DNA from: Streptomyces katrae
GTDB taxonomy: Bacteria > Actinomycetota > Actinomycetes > Streptomycetales > Streptomycetaceae
NCBI RefSeq assembly: GCF_000717655.1
Contig: NZ_JNZY01000005.1
Coordinates: forward strand, 1-64,000
DNA: 64,000 bases
Reading direction: 5' to 3'
The position numbers and the translations under genes are program-made. The notes under the pieces were generated by a model. The model was not told where the DNA came from and did not search any database. It worked only from the letters and a program-made list of their open reading frames with translations. Shown here piece by piece: positions 25,520 through 34,519 of the stretch (position 1 is the first letter of the stretch; the number at the start of each line of letters is the position of its first letter).

Positions 25520-26695
25520 ATGAACGCCCCGGCCACCGGCCCGGACGCCACCCGGCCCGTCTCGAGCGCCGCCACGGCCCTCGACGTGGTCGCCTACCAC
25601 TACGAGCCGGTCAAGGCGCCCCTCTTGGACGAAGCCGTGCTGCCCCTCGCCCGACGGGCCGCCGCGGACGGGCTGACCGCCCACGTCGAACGCCACTGGC
25701 TGCACGGACCGCACCTGCGGCTGCGACTGCGCGGCCTCCCCGGGGCGGTGGCCGCCACGGCCGAGCGCACCGCCGCCGAACTGCGCGCCCGCGCGGCCTC
25801 GCACCCGTCCCGGGCCGCCGCCGACGCTCAGCACTGGCTGGCGCAGGCCGTGGCGGCAGGGCGGGCGGAGCTGATCCCGCCCCCGTACGGTCCGCTCGTA
25901 CCCGACAACACCGTGCGGGTGGAGCGGGTGGACCAGTCCTCCCTGACGGCGTTGATCGGCCCGGACGGGGTGCGGCTGCGTGAGGACCTGCTGGCCCTGG
26001 GCCTGCCCGCCCTCGCGGCGGGCACCGCGTTCCTCGGCGAGCGGGCGAACACGTCCGCCGCCCGGGTCGAACTCGTGACGGCGGCTCTCGCGGCCCATGC
26101 GGCCGCGCACCCCGAAGGACTGGTCGGCGGGCACTACTCGTACGTCTCCCACCTGGAGGACTTCCTCGTCCAGGAGGACCCCGACGGACGGCTGCGGGCG
26201 GCCTTCGACCGTCGCTGGGACGCCGCGGGCGAGCGGATCACCGCACTGGTGGGCCGGATCGCGGGCGGCGGTGCGGCCGGCTGGGAGCGGCCCTGGGCCG
26301 ACTGGTCCGCCCGGGCCTGGCGGATCGCCGAGGAACGGTTCAGGGCGGGCGCGGACTTCACGGGGGTGCAGGCCGAGTACCTGGACCGGGCCGCGGCGCT
26401 GGGCGACCGGGCCACCGCCGAGCGCTGGGGCCGGGGGGAACGGACCCGGTACAGCGACTTCCACCGGCGGCTGCACCGCTCGGACCCCCAGGGCACGATG
26501 TGGTCCCGCCCCGACTACCTCGTCTACCGGGCCTGTACGAACGGGCTGTACCGGCTCCTCACCGTATGCGACGTCCGGCCCGTGGAGCGCTACCTCGCCG
26601 CGCACCTCGTCGTACGCAGCGTGCCGGAACTCACCGGGCACCGGTGGCAGGAGCGCATCGACGAGGTCATCGCCGCCGTGGAGGCGACGCCGTGA
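25520..26695 (+). CDS. lazC: Thiopeptide pyridine synthase (aza-[4+2] cyclisation)
   Basis: 391 residues of the thiopeptide-type bacteriocin biosynthesis (SpaB C-terminal-like) family, with the family opening WLHGPHLRLRLRG and the later block YSYVSHLEDFLVQED. In lactazole-type pathways this protein joins two dehydroalanines, expels the leader and forms the central pyridine. ATG at 25520 behind GAGGAGG. A 107-base gap separates it from lazB and shows no hairpin. Its stop overlaps the start of lazD as GTGA. Confidence 0.92.
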   Translation: MNAPATGPDATRPVSSAATALDVVAYHYEPVKAPLLDEAVLPLARRAAADGLTAHVERHWLHGPHLRLRLRGLPGAVAATAERTAAELRARAASHPSRAAADAQHWLAQAVAAGRAELIPPPYGPLVPDNTVRVERVDQSSLTALIGPDGVRLREDLLALGLPALAAGTAFLGERANTSAARVELVTAALAAHAAAHPEGLVGGHYSYVSHLEDFLVQEDPDGRLRAAFDRRWDAAGERITALVGRIAGGGAAGWERPWADWSARAWRIAEERFRAGADFTGVQAEYLDRAAALGDRATAERWGRGERTRYSDFHRRLHRSDPQGTMWSRPDYLVYRACTNGLYRLLTVCDVRPVERYLAAHLVVRSVPELTGHRWQERIDEVIAAVEATP

Positions 26696-28482
26696 CCGCC
26701 GCCGAACCGCCGCGCTTGCGGCTCCGGCCCGGGGTGGCGGTCACCCCGTTGCGCAACGGCCTGCACCTGCGCGGGCGGGACGGGAGCGTGACGCTCGAAG
26801 GGAGCAGGGCACTGCCGGCCCTGTGGAAGCTGCTGTCCGAACAGTTCGGCCAGGGGCCCGAGGACCTCCTGGGTGAGGAGGAGTCCGTCGACCCGGGGAG
26901 CGGCGGGCTCCGACTCGATCCGGCCGATCCCCGGGTCGTGACCGCGCTGGCCGCGCTGACCGCGCAGCTGCAGGCGCACGATCTGCTCGCCGAGTACCCG
27001 GCGGGAGCGGCCGAACCGGCCGCATGGCTCGGAGCCTGCGCGCACCGGCCCGCGCGCGCGGCCGCGGCCCTGGCCGTCGCACGGCCAGTGGTCGCGGCAG
27101 CCGATCCCGACGGGCCGCTCGCCACCGCGCTGATCAGCGCCCTCCACCGCGCGGGGAGTCCGCCGCAGGTGTACCGCGACACCGGCCTGCCGGCCGATCG
27201 CGTGGTGGCGGTCGCGGGCACTCCGGCGGTGGCCGTGGCGGTGGCCCGTACCGCCGACGGCGGCTTCGTCACAGCCCCGGCCGAGCCGGAACGGGCGCGT
27301 ACGGACGCCGAGGCGATCGCGGTACGCCTGGGCGCCGGCACCGGCCCGGCGCGTGCGGATGCGGCGGCCGGGACACCGGCGGCGCTGACGGCCCTGACGG
27401 CCCTGCTCGCCGGTGCCGCGGCGCAGCGGCTGCTGTGCGCCGCCGCCGAGCTGCCCGATCCGGCCGGACGGGAGAAGGACCTGCAGCTGCTCCCGGACCG
27501 GCCCGCCGTACTGGTCGCCGTGGCCCGGCCGCCGCACGCGTCCTACCGTCCCTGGGTCACCGGGCCGGCCGAGCCCGCGTTCCTCTCCCCCGCCCCCGTC
27601 GGTAGCCTGCCCGATGCGCTACGTCGTGTCGGGGCACTGGGCGATCCGTACCTGGGGGTGCTCGACGCACCGCGGCCGGGGGATCTGCCCCAGTTGCCCG
27701 CCGCGCTCGCGGCCTGCGCCTCCGTGGCCGGGCCGCTGGTGGCCGGGGCTCCCCGGACGGACCTGGCCCGGCTCTCCGCGGCGTGCCGTGCGGCAGAGCT
27801 GCACCTGGAGGAAGTGATGCCGGGCGCGGTGACGGTCGGCGCGGGCCCCGGGCACGCCCTGGGACGCGCCCTGCGCCGGGCCGCCCTCGCCGCCGCGGGT
27901 CCCCCCGCCCTCGCCCTGCGCGAGGAGGAATGGCGCGAGCAGCCGCAGGCCCGCCACTGGTGGACCGTGCTGACCCGGCATCTGGGGCTTCCGATGGAAA
28001 TGACGGTCCACCAGTTCTCGGAGGACCGAGTCTACTTGGCGGTCGTACGGAACTCCGCCGGCCGGGGCGGGACCGCGGGAGTGGCCGCCCGTGCGGTGGA
28101 GGCAACGCCCGCCGACGCGGCGGCCCTGGCCGCGCTCGGCGCGGTGACCCGGGCCGTGGCCGCCGAGCACGGTCCGGCCGGGGCCGTGCACACCGCGTTC
28201 ACCGGCGCCGAGGCACCGCTCGCCGTCGCGGGAGTCGAGCCGGCGGTCTGGACGGACGACGGATGGACCGACCGCTGGCTGGCCGGGATCGCACGTCGGG
28301 AGCCGGAGCTGTGCACGGCGCTGGCCCGGCTGACCGGGCTGCGCCCCGAGCCCTGGCAGCCGGCTGGGGCGGACCTCGCGGACCTCGCCGCCAGCGGAGC
28401 GGCCGGATCGGCCGGGCCGGTCCTGGCTGCCCTGTACGCGTGCGGATTCACCGTTCTGGCCGAGAGGGGAGGAGCGCGATGA
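26692..28482 (+). CDS. lazD: Leader-binding (RRE/ocin-ThiF-like) cyclodehydratase partner
   Basis: 596 residues. The N-terminal part (PRLRLRPGVAVTPLRNGLHLRG, first half, and following strands) looks like a RiPP recognition element. The middle is E1-like and Ala-rich, and the C-terminal part resembles the dehydrogenase-like domain of ocin-ThiF proteins. The family binds the LazA leader and presents the core to the YcaO enzyme. The sequence is of low complexity and its domain edges are uncertain. The GTG start overlaps the lazC stop, and its own stop overlaps the start of lazE. Confidence 0.87.
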   Translation: MTAAEPPRLRLRPGVAVTPLRNGLHLRGRDGSVTLEGSRALPALWKLLSEQFGQGPEDLLGEEESVDPGSGGLRLDPADPRVVTALAALTAQLQAHDLLAEYPAGAAEPAAWLGACAHRPARAAAALAVARPVVAAADPDGPLATALISALHRAGSPPQVYRDTGLPADRVVAVAGTPAVAVAVARTADGGFVTAPAEPERARTDAEAIAVRLGAGTGPARADAAAGTPAALTALTALLAGAAAQRLLCAAAELPDPAGREKDLQLLPDRPAVLVAVARPPHASYRPWVTGPAEPAFLSPAPVGSLPDALRRVGALGDPYLGVLDAPRPGDLPQLPAALAACASVAGPLVAGAPRTDLARLSAACRAAELHLEEVMPGAVTVGAGPGHALGRALRRAALAAAGPPALALREEEWREQPQARHWWTVLTRHLGLPMEMTVHQFSEDRVYLAVVRNSAGRGGTAGVAARAVEATPADAAALAALGAVTRAVAAEHGPAGAVHTAFTGAEAPLAVAGVEPAVWTDDGWTDRWLAGIARREPELCTALARLTGLRPEPWQPAGADLADLAASGAAGSAGPVLAALYACGFTVLAERGGAR

Positions 28483-30434
28483 GCGGGATCACGATGAAGG
28501 GGCACGGGACGGCTGTTGGCGCGACGGTGCTGGCCACCGTCGTCGGCTCCGTGCCCGTACTGGATCCGGCTGCGGCACTGAAGACCACCGGCGGCGCCGC
28601 GATCGTCCACCTCACCTCCTGGACGCTGGAGTTGGCGGAGCGGCTCAGCCGCCACGCGATGGCCCATCCCGTACGCCTGGTGCCGGTACGCGAGGACGGT
28701 GCGCTGACCGTGATCGGCCCCGTGCTGGAGCCCGCGGCGCGGGCGTGCCTGTCGTGCACCGAGTACCAGCGACTGGCCACCGCAGGCGGCCGGGTGCCCT
28801 GGCAGAGCCCCCGGCTGGCGCTCGGCGGCACCGGCACCCCGGCCCTGGCGGAGGCAGCCCTGCTGCTCGCCGCCACCCTTCTGGAGCCCGGGCCCGCCAC
28901 GGACGGGGGAGCGGAGGCGGGAACGCAGCCGGCCACCGTCCACATCGTCCAAGGCGACCGGGCCACGTGGTCCACCCATCGCGTCCGCCCGGTCGGCGGC
29001 TGCCCGGTATGCCACCCGCTGCCGGCCGACTCCCCCACAGCGGCCGGATTTCCGGACGCGCCACAGCCGCTGCCCGACCCGGCAGTGCTGCGCGGCTCCA
29101 ACGAGCGTACGGAAGCGGACCGGTTGCGGGCCGAGCTGCACGACGAGCGGTTCGGCCCGGTGCGCCGCCTGTTCCGCACCGAGGACTCCGCCTTCGCCCT
29201 CACCACGGCCTGGGTGACGGACGGCCGCCTGCTCGACGACGGAGGGTACGGGCGCTCCGCCGATTTCCGCACCAGCGAGCGGGTGGCACTGTTCGAGGGC
29301 GTGGAGCGACTGGCCGGCATGCGCCCGCTGGGCCGCCGTACCGTCCTGCGTGCCTCCTTCGCCGAGCTGGGCCCGGAGGCTGCCGTGGACCCCGCCCGGC
29401 TCGGCCTGCCCGACCCGGCCCACCGGGGGCACCCGGCCGCCCGGACCGTCCCGTTCCACGCGGAGCTGGAGCTGGACTGGGTGTACGGCTGGTCGCTCAC
29501 CGAAGGCCGGGCACGGGCGGTGCCCGAGCACGTGGCGTACTGGGACCTTCCGCAGGGCCCCGGCCGGGCACGGGTGGTCTACGAGTCCTCGAACGGCTGC
29601 GGGCTCGGAAACAGTCCCCAGGAGGCTGCGCTCTACGGGCTGTTCGAGGTGGCGGAGCGGGACGCCTTCCTGATGGCGTGGTACGCGCGCACGCCGCTGG
29701 CTGGCATTGCGCTGCCCGCCGACGACCGGCTGGTGACCGCCCTGGCCTCGCGCGCCGCGCTGATGGGATACCGGTTGAGCCTCCTGGACGCCACCAACGA
29801 CCTCGGCATCCCGGCGGTGGTCGCGCTCTGCCGCTACGAAGGGAGCCACCCCGACGCTCCCCGCGCGTTCCTGGCCGCCGGAGCCCACCACGATCCGCGC
29901 GCCGCGATCCGCTCGGCGGTGGCGGAGGTCGTCACGAACGTCCAGGACGCCGTGCACCGGCCGGCCGGGCCGGGCGGGCCGCGCGATCCGGAGCGGCTTC
30001 GCCCCATGCTCCGGCGCCCCGAGCTGGTGGTCGACCTCGACGACCACGTGGGCCTGAACACGCTGCCGGAGGCGCAGCCCCGGCTGGAGTTCCTGTTCAC
30101 CGGCGTCCGGGAGGTTCCCTGGCAGGAACGGTGGCCGGGCGCTCCCACGCCGGTGGCCGACCTCACCCGGCTGCTGACGCAGACGGTCGCGCGGCTGGCC
30201 TCCGAGGGGCTGGAAGTGGTCGTCGTGACGCAGGACGAGCCGGGGATCCGGGACCGGCTCGGGCTGCACTGCGCCAAGGTGATCGTGCCCGGCACCCTCC
30301 CGATGACGTTCGGCCATGTCAACCGCCGCACGCTCGGGCTGCCCCGGCTGCTGGAGGTGCCACACCGGCTGGGGCGCACCGCCCGTCCACTGCGCCACGA
30401 CGAACTCCCCCTGTACCCGCACCCGTTCCCGTGA
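28479..30434 (+). CDS. lazE: YcaO cyclodehydratase (azoline-forming)
   Basis: 651 residues. An N-terminal ThiF-like partner domain carries two CxxC zinc sites (C90-L-S-C93 and C175-P-V-C178). The C-terminal YcaO domain (about 220-651) has the ATP/Mg block SSNGCGLGNSPQEAALYG and EVAERDAF. The protein ends YPHPFP, the PxPxP tail needed for azoline synthesis. It uses ATP to convert core Cys, and probably one Ser, into thiazolines/oxazoline. Coupled by an ATGA overlap to lazD, with GGAGG upstream. Confidence 0.95.
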   Translation: MSGITMKGHGTAVGATVLATVVGSVPVLDPAAALKTTGGAAIVHLTSWTLELAERLSRHAMAHPVRLVPVREDGALTVIGPVLEPAARACLSCTEYQRLATAGGRVPWQSPRLALGGTGTPALAEAALLLAATLLEPGPATDGGAEAGTQPATVHIVQGDRATWSTHRVRPVGGCPVCHPLPADSPTAAGFPDAPQPLPDPAVLRGSNERTEADRLRAELHDERFGPVRRLFRTEDSAFALTTAWVTDGRLLDDGGYGRSADFRTSERVALFEGVERLAGMRPLGRRTVLRASFAELGPEAAVDPARLGLPDPAHRGHPAARTVPFHAELELDWVYGWSLTEGRARAVPEHVAYWDLPQGPGRARVVYESSNGCGLGNSPQEAALYGLFEVAERDAFLMAWYARTPLAGIALPADDRLVTALASRAALMGYRLSLLDATNDLGIPAVVALCRYEGSHPDAPRAFLAAGAHHDPRAAIRSAVAEVVTNVQDAVHRPAGPGGPRDPERLRPMLRRPELVVDLDDHVGLNTLPEAQPRLEFLFTGVREVPWQERWPGAPTPVADLTRLLTQTVARLASEGLEVVVVTQDEPGIRDRLGLHCAKVIVPGTLPMTFGHVNRRTLGLPRLLEVPHRLGRTARPLRHDELPLYPHPFP

Positions 30435-30444
30435 GGACGATCCG

Positions 30445-32289
30445 ATGACCGAAGACCCGTACGCGTCCGCGTCCCCCGTGAGGGCGGGAGCGCCCGCCGC
30501 TGCGAGCGCAGCCCTCGCACCGGCTCCCGCGGGAGGCTGGCAGAGCCTGCACCTGACCCTGCACACCGACGGCGCGGACACCGATGCCTTCGTCACGGGG
30601 GCGCTCGCCCCGCTGATGGACGGCCTGTACGGGCCGAACGGCGGGGCCTGGTTCTTCATCCGCTACCACGAGGGCGGACCCCACCTGCGGATCAGGTTCC
30701 GCGGGGCAGGATCCACCGGGGACGGGAGTGAAGACGGGACTGAGGACGCGGCCGAGGAGGCAGCCGAGGACGCGGCCGAACTCGCCTCGGAACTCGCCCG
30801 CTTGGTGGCCGGGACCACCCCCGTGACCGGCTCCTGGGCCGGCCGGCACGGGGAGGTGCGCGCGGTGCCGTACGAGCCGGAGACCGAGCGCTACGGCGGG
30901 CCCGCCGCGCTCCCGGTGACAGAGGAAGTGTTCGTGCACTCGACGCGCGCGGCGGTCGCCGCCCTGCGCGCCGTGCCCGGACGGGCCGACCGGCTGCGGC
31001 TCGCCCTGGACCTCGCCCACGGCACGGCGTACGCCCTGGGCCTGGACGAACTGGCCTCGGCGGGCTGGCTGCGCCGGCACGCCGCCTCCTGGCGCTGGGC
31101 CGCCGAGGTGCGGCCGCTGCCCGGCGCCGCTGTCCACACCCGCGTCAACACGGTGTTCGCTGCCCAGCGTACGAACCTGGGGCTGCGCGCCCGGGCGGTC
31201 CGCGCCGGGCTGGACGACGGCTCCGCCGCGCCCTGGCTCGCGGAGTGGACCCGGCAAGTACGAGCGGCCGACGCCCGGTTGCGTACCGCCGTACTCCCCG
31301 CGGACGGGCCGGACGCGCCGGTGCGGACGCACCGCCGGCTGTGGGTGTGGGCCTCACAACTCCACATGCTGTTCAACCGGTTGGGGGTCACCCCTGACGA
31401 GGAACGTGCCGTCTGCCGGCTCGCGGGCCGCGCCCTGCTGGAGACGGGGGACGAGGACGGCTTCTTCGGCGCCGGCCCGCGCGCGGCCGACTACCGGTAC
31501 CTGGAGCAGAGCAAGTTCCAGATCGGTCGTGCACAGGACACCGCGGTACGGAGCATCGCGCGGCCCGGACTTCCGTCCGAGTACCGGCCAGAGGCCGTAC
31601 GCGTACTCCCCGCGGCCTCGTTGCCGGAGCTGTCCCTCTCCGAGGCGCTGCGCCGCCGCAGCTCGGCGCGCGGGGCGCTGCGGGGGCCGCTCACCGCGGA
31701 GGAGCTGGGCGGGGTGCTGTGGCACGCCCACGCGCCGAGCCATGTGTCCCGGCAGCCCCTGGCCGACGGCACCGAGCGCACCGTGCACCACCGCCCTTAC
31801 CCGAGCGCAGGCGCCCTGTACAGCGTCCGGGTACGGCTCCTGGCGCTCGCCGTGGCGGGGCTTGCCCCCGGCACCTACCACTGCTTGCCGGAGCGGCGGT
31901 CGCTGGTCGCCCTCGGACCCGCGCCGGACCTTGACGACCTCAAGGCGTTGTCCTCGTACCTCTCGCGCCCGGCCGACGACCCGGACTCCGTCGGGATCGA
32001 CGAGGCACCGGCCGTGCTGGCGGTCCACCTGGACCTCGGGCTGCTCCGCCGCCGCTACGGGCTGCGGGCGCTGCGGCTGGGCCTGCTGGAGGCCGGACAC
32101 CTGGCCCAGACCCTGCAGCTCACGGCCGGGACGTTCGGGCTGGCCACGATTCCGCTCGGTGGCCTGCACGACGACCTGGCGCATGAGCTGCTGGGCCTGG
32201 ACGATCTCGACGAGCCGATCCAGTACCTACTGCCGCTCGGGCGGCTGGACCCGCCGGCCGACGCTTCCGACGCCGGTCGGCGGGCGTAG
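30445..32289 (+). CDS. lazF: Bifunctional glutamate-elimination/azoline dehydrogenase
   Basis: 614 residues joining two enzymes. The N-terminal half (about 30-340) is an elimination domain of SpaB C-terminal type (WQSLHLTLHTDG, FFIRYHEGGPHLRIRFRG). The C-terminal half (about 400-600) is a SagB-type, FMN-dependent nitroreductase-fold dehydrogenase (RRRSSARGALRGPLT, YPSAGALYSVRV). The first half removes glutamate to leave dehydroalanine; the second oxidises azolines to azoles. This fusion is a hallmark of lactazole-type clusters. An acidic Glu/Asp/Ala run near 95-112 is an insert in the first domain. The last gene of the operon, 11 bases from the convergent flavoprotein gene. Confidence 0.93.
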   Translation: MTEDPYASASPVRAGAPAAASAALAPAPAGGWQSLHLTLHTDGADTDAFVTGALAPLMDGLYGPNGGAWFFIRYHEGGPHLRIRFRGAGSTGDGSEDGTEDAAEEAAEDAAELASELARLVAGTTPVTGSWAGRHGEVRAVPYEPETERYGGPAALPVTEEVFVHSTRAAVAALRAVPGRADRLRLALDLAHGTAYALGLDELASAGWLRRHAASWRWAAEVRPLPGAAVHTRVNTVFAAQRTNLGLRARAVRAGLDDGSAAPWLAEWTRQVRAADARLRTAVLPADGPDAPVRTHRRLWVWASQLHMLFNRLGVTPDEERAVCRLAGRALLETGDEDGFFGAGPRAADYRYLEQSKFQIGRAQDTAVRSIARPGLPSEYRPEAVRVLPAASLPELSLSEALRRRSSARGALRGPLTAEELGGVLWHAHAPSHVSRQPLADGTERTVHHRPYPSAGALYSVRVRLLALAVAGLAPGTYHCLPERRSLVALGPAPDLDDLKALSSYLSRPADDPDSVGIDEAPAVLAVHLDLGLLRRRYGLRALRLGLLEAGHLAQTLQLTAGTFGLATIPLGGLHDDLAHELLGLDDLDEPIQYLLPLGRLDPPADASDAGRRA

Positions 32290-32300
32290 GCGGGGCACCT

Positions 32301-33578
32301 TCACCTCCCCGGCCCGGGCGACCGTGGCACGGCCGTCCGGCGGTGCTTGATGTTGACGGCCGAAGCCCTGGCCAGCGTCAACGGGTTCAGGAAACGCAGC
32401 GGACCGATCAGGCGTTGCGCGAACAGATGCATGTGCCGCGCCAGCGCTTCATCGCGTGCTGCCGCCGAGAACACCAGCCGCTCCACGGGATTGAACGGGC
32501 GGGACTTGGCGAAGTCGGCGGCCAGGGACTGCTGACCGCGCAGCCGGCGCTGGTGTCTGCGTGCGTACACCACGAGTGACCGGTCCAGGTCACCCCGACC
32601 GGTTGCGGCCGGGGCGACCGCCTCTGCCAGCCAGCGCGCGGACTCCAGCGCCCACCCGCAGCCCACTCCCCACAGGGGATCGCCGGTCAGGGCGGCGTCG
32701 CCGATGAGCGCGACGCCCGGTGCGGTCGGCTTGCGGCTGTGGAGCGGGTAGTCGACCGTGCCGATGATCTTCGAGGCGCGCTCCGCGGAGTCGATGGGCG
32801 GTGCCTCGGGGAGGGCGCGTACGAACTCGAGGAAGCTGCCCTCCAGGTCTTCACGGAAGGCGGGCAGCCGCTTCTTGTCCGGGAGTACCGCGAGGACCGT
32901 CACCCCGTCGTCGTTGGGAAACGCGTACGCCATGTCGGGCTCGAGGAACCAGGTCTGACCGATCCCGCCGTGCAGCGGAAGGTTGCGGAAGTGTGCGAGA
33001 TAGCCGAACCGCGTGTTCTTGTACTGCCGGGCAGGCACCCCGGCGAACTTCGCCACGGCCGAGTCCTTGCCGTCGGCGCCGACCACGAGGCGGGCGCGGA
33101 TCTCGCGCTCGCCCTGCGGTGTCGAGACGCGCACCCCGACGGTTCGCCCGGCTTCCCCGACCAGCCCGGTCACCTGGTGGCCGAGGAGCAGGTCGACGCC
33201 GGGGGTCCGTGCCGCTCGGGACCTGATCAACGGGTCGAGGGTGCTGCGGCGGATGTTGTACGCGTAGGGCAGCTCGGGGCCCGCCGGTGCGGCCCTCGGC
33301 TCGATCCATCCCCAGCGGGTGTACCAGCGGGCCTCGTTGCGGACGGCTCCCGCCTTCTCCAGATCGGGGACGAGGCCGAGTTCGTCGAGTACCGGGTAGG
33401 CGTTGGCCGTGATGGAGTGGGTGCACAACACTTTGTACGCCTCAGGATCCGAGCGGCGTTCCAGCAGTGCGACGCGGACACCACGTCGAGCCAGCAGGAT
33501 CGCCGCGGCGCTTCCGGCGAGGCTGGCTCCGCTGATGACGACGTCGTAGTCGTACCCCGCGCTCTCAGGCTTGGTCAT
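32301..33578 (-). CDS. FAD-dependent oxidoreductase (geranylgeranyl-reductase/halogenase-like)
   Basis: 425 residues. The N-terminal FAD-binding motif VVISGASLAGSAAAILLARRG is followed by LLERR; DG motif VVGADGKDSAVAKFAG; and GD motif VALIGDAALTGDPLWGVGCG. The family includes phenolic hydroxylases, reductases and halogenase relatives. No halogenase WxWxIP motif is visible, so hydroxylation or reduction is more likely. ATG at 33578 with a GGGGGG run 10 bases upstream. It converges on lazF and might be a tailoring enzyme for the thiopeptide, or act on the peptide encoded upstream; both ideas rest on position alone. The frame stays open upstream into the peptide gene. Confidence 0.85.
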   Translation of the reverse strand: MTKPESAGYDYDVVISGASLAGSAAAILLARRGVRVALLERRSDPEAYKVLCTHSITANAYPVLDELGLVPDLEKAGAVRNEARWYTRWGWIEPRAAPAGPELPYAYNIRRSTLDPLIRSRAARTPGVDLLLGHQVTGLVGEAGRTVGVRVSTPQGEREIRARLVVGADGKDSAVAKFAGVPARQYKNTRFGYLAHFRNLPLHGGIGQTWFLEPDMAYAFPNDDGVTVLAVLPDKKRLPAFREDLEGSFLEFVRALPEAPPIDSAERASKIIGTVDYPLHSRKPTAPGVALIGDAALTGDPLWGVGCGWALESARWLAEAVAPAATGRGDLDRSLVVYARRHQRRLRGQQSLAADFAKSRPFNPVERLVFSAAARDEALARHMHLFAQRLIGPLRFLNPLTLARASAVNIKHRRTAVPRSPGPGR

Positions 33579-33781
33579 GCGCTGATCGCCCCCCCTTCGG
33601 GGTGTGATGCCGTTCGTGGCAATGGTGCTGTGCCACTGCAGTCGCGCGCATGACTGCTTGTCAAGAGTCCTTGGGGCGAGCCAGGTTGGGAACCTTGGAG
33701 ACCGATGCCACGGCGGGGCGGCACACTCGCACTCCCGTGCCCCGCCATGGCTTCGGTGGCCCCCGAATCGGCTCCGGCCGC

Positions 33782-34154
33782 TCAGCTCACGCGTTCGATG
33801 CGTGCGCGGCGGATCAGGTTCTTGCCCGGCTCCCGGACCTTGTCGAAGGCCGCATTGTTCAGCAGGACACAACTGCCCGACGGCCCGTTCACCCGCCGCA
33901 CCGGACGCACCCGTCGCAGGGGCCGGTGCGCCGGCGCCACCAGCCACCCGTTCGATGCGTGCGCGGCGGATCAGGTTCTTGCCCGGCTCCCGGACCTTGT
34001 CGAAGGCCGCATTGTTCAGCAGGACACAACTGCCCGACGGCCCGTTCGCATTGCCGGTCGCCATCGTGGCGACGACCCCTCCGGTCGCAAGGGTTCCCGC
34101 GACGACAGAGAGCACGAGCTTCTTCTTGAGACTCATAGTCCGTTTCCTGGACAT
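33782..34154 (-). CDS. Small exported/membrane peptide gene with a duplicated, frame-shifted module
   Basis: The ATG at 34154 has an excellent ribosome site (GAGGAG, 5-base spacer). The product starts MSRKRTMSLKKKLVLSVVAG, continues as a hydrophobic segment, then a module NGPSGSCVLLNNAAFDKV / REPGKNLIRRARIERV, then an Ala/Gly/Pro linker. A second identical module follows 157 bases later, hence one frame off; in its own frame it ends IERVS and stop at 33782. In the first frame there is no stop before the flavoprotein gene. So this is either a frameshifted two-module gene, or a gene with an unexpected readthrough. I do not recognise the peptide family; a RiPP precursor or secreted peptide is possible. 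The single Cys per module is notable. Confidence 0.5.
33793..33890. repeat. 98-bp direct repeat, copy A
   Basis: Identical over 98 bases to 33950-34047 in the same orientation. It encodes, on the minus strand, the second peptide module (SCVLLNNAAFDKVREPGKNL inside). Copies start 157 bases apart, with a 59-base linker between them. Perfect identity at both silent and replacement positions points to a very recent duplication or gene conversion. Confidence 0.95.
33950..34047. repeat. 98-bp direct repeat, copy B
   Basis: Same sequence as 33793-33890. This copy is in frame with the signal-like N-terminus of the peptide gene at 34154. The sequence outside the repeat differs on both sides (only a few further bases match), so the linker was not part of a simple tandem duplication. 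Confidence 0.95.
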
Positions 34155-34519
34155 TGGCACTCCTCGATCCGATGGACGCTGTCCCACCCCACGTCCTGCA
34201 TACGGGTCGACGTCACGGACCAGTTCAGTCTTGTCGCCTCCTCACAAAACAGCCCCTGAGGAGGTTTGGAGCGTTGCAGGAGGGCATGGCACCGGGCTCG
34301 GGGAACCGGGTCTGTGTTCGAAGAAGCAGGTCAACACCCTCATGGCGATGCAGTCGACGTGTGTGCCGCATTCACCCCGACCGGCTGGATCCGGTGGGGG
34401 CGAGACGGCCACAGGCACCCTTAAGGTTCAGTTGAATCGCCCTTAACCAAGCCAAGGCAACGCCCCCCAGGGCAGGTCCGGTCCACCGGGAGGGCTGTTG
34501 GTGTAACCCTGAGGAGCGG
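34155..34519. other. Intergenic region upstream of the peptide gene
   Basis: About 365 bases, noticeably less GC-rich than the surroundings, without a gene I can support. It holds two inverted repeats: CCTCCTCA/TGAGGAGG at 34237-34264 (12-base spacer), about 85 bases before the peptide start, and TTAAGG/CCTTAA at 34421-34446 with TTCAGTTGAA in the loop. Either could be an operator or a terminator for the DHFR-like gene, which ends at 34520. Confidence 0.5.
34237..34264. promoter_or_regulatory. Inverted repeat upstream of the peptide gene
   Basis: CCTCCTCA, 12 bases, TGAGGAGG. Perfect 8-bp arms in the expected promoter region of the minus-strand peptide gene. Regulator unknown; it could also act as an RNA hairpin. 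Confidence 0.35.

Noticed and set aside
22355..32289. Immunity or export gene inside the thiopeptide cluster
   Set aside because: No transporter, modified ribosomal protein or methyltransferase gene lies between lazA and lazF or immediately beside them; lactazole-type clusters are known to be this compact.
33793..34047. CRISPR array or transposon end for the 98-bp repeats
   Set aside because: Only two long copies with a 59-base linker, coding potential conserved, no transposase and no terminal inverted repeats.
32301..34187. One 628-codon protein joining the small peptide and the FAD oxidoreductase
   Set aside because: The flavoprotein has its own ATG with an upstream G-rich site and starts exactly at the FAD motif region; the stretch between is Arg/His/Ser-rich and looks untranslated. 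Kept only as an open question in the findings.
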